Of a stretch of DNA of 44,981 nt, positions 20,569 to 30,000 are shown piece after piece. The stretch spans positions 1 through 44,981 of the forward strand of contig JAUCBJ010005672.1 of the NCBI GenBank assembly GCA_032718475.1. The letters are read 5' to 3'. This DNA is from Nemertoderma westbladi (Eukaryota; Xenacoelomorpha; Nemertodermatida; Nemertodermatidae). Position numbers and translations under genes: made by a program. Each line of letters begins with the position of its first letter. Within the stretch, counting starts at the first letter, position 1. The notes beneath the pieces were generated by a model. That model did no database searches. It had not been told where the DNA came from and was given only the letters and a program-made list of their open reading frames with translations.

Positions 20569-21010
20569 TGTAAAAGCTTTTGTGGGATAACTGATACGTT
20601 TGCCTTTGCTGGCCAGTTCTCCCCCAGGCGCTGGAATACTCTAAAAAGGTTTTCTAACTGTATATATATTCCCCTCGCCCGCAAGGTACCTTTACAGGTG
20701 TTTTAACGGACATAAAAATCATTCTGCTATATACGTGTTTTGGCGGACATGGTAAGGCAAAAAACTTGTGATGCACCAACTACCTTTCACAGCTTAGCCG
20801 TGATGATTCATATTACGACATCTAGCAGCTGGTTGCTGACATGGAAACAGCCATTGGACGCGTGGTTCTTTGTTTGGCTTGGGCCAATCAGGGCGGTTTT
20901 TCCTGTCGACGTGTAGCTTTTCTGCCGATCATAAGGAGAGTGTTCAGTCTTACTGTTTTTTCTGGATACTTTGTTGTTATTGCTGTCTAAGCCAGAAACA
21001 CCGGCATTTT
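20569..21010 (+). repeat. Left LTR-like arm of the plus-strand BEL/Pao element
   Basis: Starts TGTAAAAGCTTTTGTGGG and shares, in inverted orientation, two blocks with 31591-31979. The first is the outer 80 or so bases, moderately diverged. The second is a 41-base inner block (20970-21010 against 31591-31631) that matches perfectly. It has a TATA-like TATATATATT (20661-20670) and CCAAT boxes (GGCCAATCAG near 20882), so promoter layout points into the element. I call it the 5' LTR from that layout, a TG start and position ahead of gag. The true right boundary is uncertain: similarity to the right arm stops at 21010 (a CA lies at 21005-21006), but the LTR could extend further. Confidence 0.6.
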
Positions 21011-21809
21011 AGTAAGAACTATAGTAAACTGCTTGAATTATCGAAAGTATAAACTGTTACCTGACTTAAATCACTCATCTCACCTTGATACTTTACTTAC
21101 TTAATTTAATTGCATTAATCATATTGTTTGTACTGTTATTTTACCGTCAGTTATTAATTGTACCTATTTGTTGATGGAAATATTGCTATTTGGATAATAC
21201 GGATAAATCACCCAATTCCCAATTTTCTTGATAACACTACAGGTTAGAGAGACCGGCTATACATAACAATTGCGATTTATATTAATGTGGTGTGTATTGA
21301 ATCCAATGTTATTTAGCAGACCCTACGTGAGTCAATTACTGCTCTCTTTATGTGTGATCAAATGTACTGACTGTCGGCAGAATAGTGTGTATGATCGTGA
21401 TTGGTAACAAAGTATTTCCTAAAGAATACGCTTTATACTTTAATCATAAGCAGTATCGTTGCGTTTTAGTATAAGTCTTAGTTCTGTTTAAATAGATAAA
21501 GCGCCACGTCCTAAAGGAACTGTTAATATTTCCCGAAAGCCAATAATATCTGTCAGAGATTAATTATTAACGATCTATCGAATAATACATTAGGTATACA
21601 CTGCAACCTTACACTGTAATAATACAATTCAAGCATCCGAATTCAGTCTCCCGGGTGTAGATCCATCGGGTGAATGATCGCGCATGGGCTGACTTCGGCT
21701 AATGTTTTGCGTATTAGCATAAAATATTGTCGTATGCTAAAGTGGTTTTAATTAACTAGAAGACATATAAATTTTGGCAGGTTAAACTGCTAAAGGTCTT
21801 CAAAAGCGC

Positions 21810-21942
21810 GAACAGTAACAGTTTATAATCTTATTGCAGTAAGCAATAAGGTTGCAAGTGTAGGCATTAAATACAGTTTAATACTGTTCTGACGAACAGT
21901 AACAGTTTACAATCTTATTGCAGTAGGCAATAAGGTTACAAA
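21810..21942 (+). repeat. 84-bp tandem duplication with hairpin
   Basis: The word CGAACAGTAACAGTTT plus about 30 following bases occurs at 21810 and again at 21894. Each copy contains CTTATTGC-AGTAA-GCAATAAG (second copy AGTAG loop), an 8-bp perfect stem with a 5-base loop. Confidence 0.85.
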
Positions 21943-22184
21943 AATACCGTAGTGACTGGTAAAATTGAACCGGTACTTTGTAGGTCAGTAGGCCTAACTG
22001 TCATCACCGGTACCGGTACTGCTGTACAAGTACATTTAGTATTATTCGATTTGATTATTGTATACCGGTAGGCTGTTTAAGAGATTAGGGACTGTACACC
22101 CCTTGTTTCTTTTGGAGCTTACTTATTTCTGTCAGTTTTATTTCCCAGTAAGTTAATATTGAGCAGAAGGCGTGTGACCCTGCT

Positions 22185-22757
22185 CAGATTGTTCAGATAA
22201 TTGTAGGCTGAGCTGCTGTCTGACTGTGGTTGGGTTTGGAGAGATTGCGGCGTGTGTAGAGTTTGTCTGATAAAGTGCCGTTAGTAAGTTGGGGCAGTCA
22301 TAACTGTAAGGTCAATCCCCTCTTAAAGAGTAAGTCGTACTACCGTGTTAGCACGCATACTAACTAACAGTTTCAGAGTCTGCATATACTGTAGTTTATC
22401 TAGGCTTGATCGTAGTCTGCCAGTGTTTTAGCCTGTGTTTGTTTGTGTGGTCTGTTCAGGTACCGTAATAGTTATTACTCAAATATTTGTAGGCTGGATT
22501 GTTGTCTAGCTATTTTTGGGTCTGAAGGGATTGCTGCGTGTGTAGAGTTGGTCTGATAAAGTGCCGTTAGTAAGTTGGGGCAGTCATAACTGTAAGGTCA
22601 ATCCCCTCTTAAAGAGTAAGTCGTACTACCGTGTTAGCACGCATACTAACTAACAGTTTCAGAATCTGCACATACAGTAGTTTGTTTAGGCTTAATAGTA
22701 GTCTGCCAGCGTTTGGTTTGTATTTGTTTGAGTATTCTGTACGGGTAGCGTAATATT
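22185..22757 (+). repeat. 286-bp tandem duplication in the BEL/Pao leader
   Basis: Two adjacent copies. The core from TCTGATAAAGTGCCGTTAG to AACTAACAGTTTCAGA is identical over about 120 bases, at 22266 and 22552. The flanks of each copy are more diverged (TTGTAGGCTG, GTTGTCT words), so the duplication is not very recent but the core is conserved. Confidence 0.9.
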
Positions 22758-23694
22758 TATTATTCAGAGTTTATGCGATTATTCGCAACATTCATGTCCC
22801 CAAGTTTATTCCTACAGTAATTGTGCTTGTTATACATACCGTTATAGTTAAACTAACCCCGGTACTACATCAGGGCTGCTTGGCGTAGGTAAAGACTGAC
22901 GACTTTGTGCTTCGGTCACTCCAGCAGATGCCGTGGTTCTTTTAACTGTTCAAGTATATTTAACTACTGATTATTTGTTATACCGGTACTTGTACCTAAT
23001 TTAGGGTTTAGAGTACAGTGCCTTCCGAAGTAATTAGTGTAGGCAGTATATTTGTGTTGTAAAGTGGTTGATAGGCACATTCGTTAGCTCTATTAGCTTC
23101 TGGATAGGAACAATCCGTGATACATAACGTAGTACCTATAGCGATACGGTTATAGGTCGTCAGGCGGTGGTATTTTCCTATCTGGACAGTACAATATATT
23201 TACTACTACTTATTATTTAAATACCGTAGTACCCTGTCCTTTGTAATAGCCAGAAATCTAACCCTTTGTTAGACTGGTTTGTAGACTTCCTGTAAAATTA
23301 CCCTAAAAATTTCGTCCGTAATATTTTGTTGTGTTTAATTAGAGAATTGATCTCACCCGTATCGTAAGTAATTTGTAGTATTAAGTAACTTAGGTAAATT
23401 AGAATTATCAGTTTTAGTGTCAAATAAATAACACTTCACTGAGAGCGCTCAGCTTCTGTGTAGTGACTTCCCCAGAAATAATAACATTTATTTCAAATAT
23501 TGTCAAAACCCCTTTTTAAACGGGTATATATCTATTATAAATCAACTCAAACGATTTATAAATAGTAGGCCTGCCATACAACAACTAGGTCTCACTGTCA
23601 GTTGGACTACTGCTTAAATAACGGTAATAAAGTAAGTTAAAGTAACGAAGTAACCCCAAAATATTCAGAAATTCAATTATTCTAAAAATAATTG

Positions 23695-23910
23695 ACATAC
23701 CGGTACTTACCATAGGCTTATTATATTTATTTCTATAAATTTGAGCTGAAATCATACCGGTACTCTGTAATTAATTCTAGTCCAGAATTATACTTATATA
23801 CTATAAGTGTAAGCTGTATACCGGCATTCATTATAGGCCTACTATATATATATATATTTGTGCTAAAATTATACCGGTACTCTGTGACAAATCTAGTCTG
23901 TAATAACACT
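23695..23910 (+). repeat. 117-bp diverged tandem duplication
   Basis: Two copies, each running from ATACCGGTACTT or ATACCGGCATT through an AT-rich tract to TACCGGTACTCTGT (23755 and 23872). The same block is seen in the minus-strand BEL copy near 1360-1510, so it belongs to the element. Confidence 0.75.
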
Positions 23911-24071
23911 TATATATTATAAGCATACCGGTATTCTAATATATTGTGTATATATCACGTTACACCGAGTAACGGTACCGGTAATAAATCGCTAGGCTTG
24001 CGGTCATACTGAATTACTAGACTTGCTTTAACTGAAACTATAGTAGTAGACATTCAACTGTATAACTAAAC

Positions 24072-27000
24072 ATGTCTGACACTCAGCAAAACCTGTCGGA
24101 CAGTCTGATCGAGACCACTATCTGTGATTCAGATAGGAGTGTGGAGCGAATAAGAGAGAAGTTCGGCTCACCTCCTACTGTAAAAAAGGTCATCCCTCCA
24201 GTAGTATCAGACCCTAGGCTAGTCCACCATAGGTCCATCATAGGCACTCGGGCACAAGTAAAACGGGACCAAGAGGCAGTTGTCCTATCGCAGCAACATC
24301 TTGGTCAAGAACCTACTTCCCAGCGATCTGATAGCTCCAGCAGTTCGGATACTGTAGAGTTGACTCCCGAACATGGAGTGCAGATGGCTGATACAGTCTA
24401 CTCGGACCCCCTCCTTACTCTTCCTGCTGCAGTGCTAACTACTATATTCATTGCGGTGGAGGAACATCAAGCCGACTGGGCGAAGAATAAGCGAGCGACC
24501 CAAGATAATTACGCGGGATACGCCAGGGAAGAATTGAGATCTATTGTTGAATCACAATGGAACTTTCCCGGACTAGGACTCCCGTTGGACCTGTCCGAGG
24601 CTACTTGGGAAGAAATACACAGGATGGGAGTGGCAAAGGATACAATGGATCCAGCTGTTTGGAAGAGGTCGGCAGCAGGATATGTGCAGGGATTCTTCGG
24701 CTCCTTGGAGCGCTTGGAAGAACAATTGTTTCGACAACTTCAAGGACCTCAAGAGCAGGAAGAGCTGCTATACCAAGTACGTGAAAGAACCCTACGCATT
24801 CGACTAATCCTCTCAGCCTTTGAGGAAACTTCCAAAAGAAGACAGGACACGTCGCTGCAGGTTGCTGTCAAAACTTGGTTACATCGGGTAGATCTCAAAG
24901 TACAGGAAACGGCCACGTGGAAATCCCAGCTGGCTGAGAGATCAACCTATGAAGAACCAACTAATATCACCGAACCAACTGATGTCACCCTTGCACAAGA
25001 GGAAAGCGAAGAGGCCGCCAAGAAACCGCGAACTAGAGACGCTATCGACATTTATTTGTCCGACTATCAGCGATTCCTAGGAGACGAAGAGTTGAGGAGA
25101 CGGCTGCATGGACTTTCCCCTAATAGTGAAGGAACCAAGCTTATATTGGACTCGATCGATGCCGAAATGTTAGCTGCAAACCAAGCTGAATGTGATGAAA
25201 AACTCCGTCTCACTAGAGTCCGAGAAGAACAAGTAAAGAAAGAACTGATAGAGACAAGAAGGGTAGCAGCAGCAGAAGCAGCGGAAACAGAAGCCGAAAG
25301 AAAGGCAAAAGTGGCAGAAGCACAGCGGAGAGCGTCTGAGGCGACTATCCAATTGGAGTTGGAGAATCTGCAAGAAACACAAGACAGTATAAATAAACAG
25401 TTTACTGCTAATCAAATGCAGATGATGAGAAAATCTACTCCCAAGCGCCAGGGGTACACATCATCGGAGGAAGGCGATACTACCGACCCTGAAGGCGGAG
25501 GAGATAGATCTCATCTAAGTAGGCGTAGAAAAACATATTACCGTCGTAAATTGCCTGATTTGCCCCCAGCTGTTAAAAGACAGCTAACTAGCACAGATTT
25601 GGGTAGTGCAGAACCCATAGAACAATTTATCCAGGTCCAAAGACTCCCTACTATAGTCGATGAACCTGAAATAATTAGGCCTGTAGTTCCCAAAGTCACT
25701 TCTGTGCTAGAGACCCCTACACTTCCAGAGCTTAACTCTAAATTCCCTTTACATAGCACTACACTGCCTGTACCCGGTGGAACAGTCCATGCAAATACCC
25801 CTGTCCAGATAGCAGAGAGAGAAATCAATAATTTGTCTCCCGTCGTCCCGCGTCAGCCCGCTACTATGTTGGCGACTCCCGCTTCGGCGGTTGAGTGGGT
25901 GGAAGAGGGACGGCGGGGGATGAATCTCCTGTTAGGACAGATGCAGGAGACTGTCCACCAACTTAAGGGAACGGTGAGGGAAAGTAGAGCAGAGTTGCAA
26001 GAAGTGCAGCAAAGTATCGCGCTAGAACGCGACAAATTAGTCAATATACAAAAAGGCATACCAATGCCCCCTGTAACATTGTGTCAACCCGTTAGGTCTG
26101 AAGTATTACATGCGCAAGGTGTGGAGCCTACACGCATCTATACTGCTAGTGAAGTTGAAACTCCTATAGCAAACCCTATTAAGGGTGATTATAGACCTGT
26201 TATTAATGATATTCCCTATAGACCTGATAATGATCCGAGAAATTTATATACCGATAATTCGATATTAAATAACACGATGGCCCAAGAAAGCTTTACGCGT
26301 CAGATGGCTAGAACAGAAGCCCGCCAAGCGGTCAAAGTGGGAGAGATCGTCAAATTCAATGGAGATGAGATGAAATGGTTACCTTTCAACGAATATTACA
26401 AAGATAGCATACAGAATTCTGTACTATCTAACGGAGAGAAACTTAGATTCCTCATCAAGTGTTTGGAAGGACCTCCCAAGTTAATGGCGTTAAAGTTTAT
26501 TGGACATCCAGAAGGATTAAGACAAGTTTGGGATACATTAAACATCAGGTATGGTAACAAAGATAACATAGCTAAGTATTTGTATACAAAGTTAGTAGCC
26601 CCCCGACACTTCCTTAGTAGTGGGATTATAGAGTTTTCCGATGAAATACAAGAGATCTGTAGACAACTGGACTGGTTAGGTAAGTCGCACGAATACCAGA
26701 GTTCCATGGTTATTGGAGCCGTAGTCTCTACTTTACCAAAGGGTGGAGTATGTACACGCTGGGACAAGAAAGTGTTGTACATGAATGAACAACAACGACG
26801 AAGTCCAACCATGGCTGATCTCATGTCTTTCTTAGATGGTGAAGTCAAATTACAACTCATCAAGCAGTCCAGAGAGAAAACATCGGAAAATAAGGTAAGT
26901 GAGAAACCTACTTCTAGGAGGAGAGTAACACCGGTGTGTTACACTGACGACGGCGAAAGCCAAGCTTCCCAAGACGAAGACAGCGGGAAAGACACCGAAC

Positions 27001-30000
27001 GATCTTATTATATTGACAAAACCTCCAAGGACGTAAGTAAATACAAAGCTCGAACCAACAATAGGAGAGAACAGGTTACTAAGACCCCTCCTCAGTCTCC
27101 TAACAGAATGCGCGGGAGAAAGCCCGAAGAAAGAACGAGAGTGCAGCATACTACCCAGGGTAAAGTAAGTAACATAAAACCTAACTGTGCGCTGTGTGAT
27201 GGGACCCACCGTTTGAGTGCGTGTGCGGAATTTCTAAAGAAACCCCTTGTAGACAGACGTACAGTTGTGTGGGACAAGCGGTTATGCTATAATTGCCTCA
27301 GACCAGGACACCAACGGCGAACCTGTTACTCCGACATAAAGTGTGAAAAGTGTAGCGCGAAACATCACGTCTTGTTACACAGTGAGTTCGAACGAGACAA
27401 CCAGAGTCAGGTAAGTGAGCCCGAACTACATGTCCAATTCAGTGATGTGAACGACACTGACCAAGGTTCTGAGTGGGAAGGATTCTATACAGACGAATTC
27501 TCCGATGCCAACGAATCCTGTTATCTAATAAATACCGCAGTGTATCGAGCACTTACTTACGAAAAAGACATCAACGAGGAGTTTCCCCAAACTACTTTCG
27601 CCAAACAACCATCTTGGAAAGCTCCAGCTTCCAACGTAGGAATCAGAGAATTTCCTGTAGTTCAGGTAAGAGTTCACGGTCTTAACAAGAGCTACATAGT
27701 GAACGCCCTCCTGGACTCCGGCAGCACAGGAACATTCATCGATCAAGAACTAGCCGAAGATATCTTTGCTGGACAACCCAAGTTCCGGACTAAATTGAAT
27801 ATGTCAGGAATTATGCAGGTTTGGAAATCTACCCTGATGGCAGATTACTATGTAGGTGTGTTGTCCACCCCCCAGGATAAGTTAGGAACACAAGGTGTAA
27901 GGTCAGTAAAAATGGTGGCTATAAAGAACTTTGCTACTACTCAAGCAGACCTTTATAATTGGGACGAAGATGAGAGCGTCCAACATCTTAAGATACCTCG
28001 ATTCCAGACAGATTATCCTGAAGTGCAAATACTTATCGGCCAAAACGCGCACGAGGCGCTCGAAACATTAGAGAAACGGCCTGCTCAACCACAGCCACTG
28101 CAAACTTATGCGGTAAGAACTAGAGTAGGTTGGTACTTCACTGGCCCTTCCCGTAGAACTCTAGAAGAGAGAATGTCACACGACCAAATAGATCAGGTAA
28201 GTGATTGGGAAGAGGAAAACAGCGAAGTGGACGAACCAACTGAGGGAACACCATACTCCTCAGATAATGACGACATCTACCAACTCTTCGAAGAAGAGAA
28301 CACAATTGACCTACTTACCGAAAACCAAACTTGGAAAACCCAAACGAACCTATGTCAACTGATTCGCCCAACAGAATCCACTAATTATAATGACGAACTT
28401 AATGACGAGGTAGAGCGCTACAACGCTAGAACTCGGGACGAACTCGCCGTACGATTCTTTACCCAAGAATTGGTAGAACCCAATTCATACGACAAAGCCC
28501 TGTCGATCGAAGAAGAAAGAGCCAAGCAAATCCAGGAAACAACCACACGTTTTTTAAAAGATCAAGGTAGATATGAAATCGGACTACCCTTCCGAAAACG
28601 TGAACCCAGATTTATAAATAACAGGCCCTTGGCTGAGAAAAGAATCAATCAATTACATCGACGTCTGACGGCAAACGCTTCAGCTAAGGAAATGTACCAA
28701 ACTCAGTTGAAGAAATTTATCACAAAGGGATATGCGGAGCGAGTACCGGAAGGAACTCCAATAACTGAAAGGACTTATTATCTAACACATCATTATGTTC
28801 CCAAACCCGGTAAACCCCATGAAGTACGGGTTGTATTTGATGGCTCCGCCCTATATATGGGCCAATCCCTTAATTCCGAGTTGTTACCAGGACCCAACTT
28901 GCTCCAATCTTTGTTGGGGATACTGTTGAGATTAAGACAATATTCCATCGCGTTCGCCTCCGATATAGAAGGAATGTTCCTACAAGTCAAGGCGTTGGAT
29001 CGTGATAGAGACAGCCTAAGATTCCTGTGGTGGCCTGAAGGAGATCTCAACCAGACACCGGTAGAGTACTGGATGACCATCCAGGCTTTTGGGATTATAT
29101 CAAGCCCTTCAAACGCCTGCTCAGTGGTCCGTACCACTGCGGATGACAACCGGGATGCCTTCTCCAAAGAGGTGATAGATAACATAAAGCGCAATATATA
29201 TATGGACGACAATTTAAGGTCCCTTCCATCAGTAGAAGAAGCCATAGCTGTCGCGAAAGGAACGGTAGAGTGTTTGAAAAAGGGTGGATTTCGACTGACG
29301 AAATTCACTAGTAACTCCCGTGAGTTTCTGGAAGCCATACCGGTAGAAGATCGCGGAGCGAAAGACTTAGACTTAATAAAGGACGATCTTCCTGAAACCA
29401 AGACGCTAGGCTTGAAGTGGGACACAGAAAGAGACATCCTGTTTTTTCAGTTAAAACAGCGAGATAATCCAGTTCGGACCAAACGGATTTGTTTAAGTAT
29501 TCTGAGCACTTATTTCGATCCCTTGGGATTTATTAGCCCAGTTATATTGATTGCTCGGAGTTTAGTACAACAAATGTGGCTGGAAAACCACTCGTGGGAC
29601 GATCCACTCAAGGGAGAACTATTAAAGAAATGGATGAAATGGGAGGATTCGCTACCTGCCATCGAGAACTTTATAATTTCCCGTTCATATTTTGGTCATG
29701 TTCTCCCTACATATTCCTATCAACTCCATGTATTTGGAGACGCCAGCGATATGGGGATCGGTATAGTAGCATATCTGCGAGTCGAAACTCCGGATGGAAT
29801 CAAAGTTGCCTTGGTTACCTCTAAGGCATTGATTAACAACAAGCTTAAGGTTCCTCGAGCGGAGTTAAAAGCAGCATTATACGCTACCGCTATCGGACGG
29901 AATGTAACAGAACAGATCGATTATCCACTGGAGAAAACCGTTTATTGGACCGACGCTTTACTTGTATTGGAATATATAACGAATGAAGTCTGTCAGTTCA

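Larger units (their letters stand above)
21011..24071 (+). other. Long leader of the plus-strand BEL/Pao element
   Basis: About 3 kb between the LTR-like arm and gag with no long ORF. It is rich in GTACCGGTAC-like words and built partly from local duplications annotated separately. Its last 300 bases align with the minus-strand BEL copy's leader (1223-1540). I could not identify a primer-binding site. Confidence 0.6.

Noticed and set aside
20870-21052. 60-codon plus-strand frame in the left LTR-like arm
   Set aside because: It overlaps the LTR-like arm and has no domain. The frame is not kept in the right arm.
28793-29437. 214-codon minus-strand frame within pol
   Set aside because: Antisense shadow of the conserved reverse transcriptase region.
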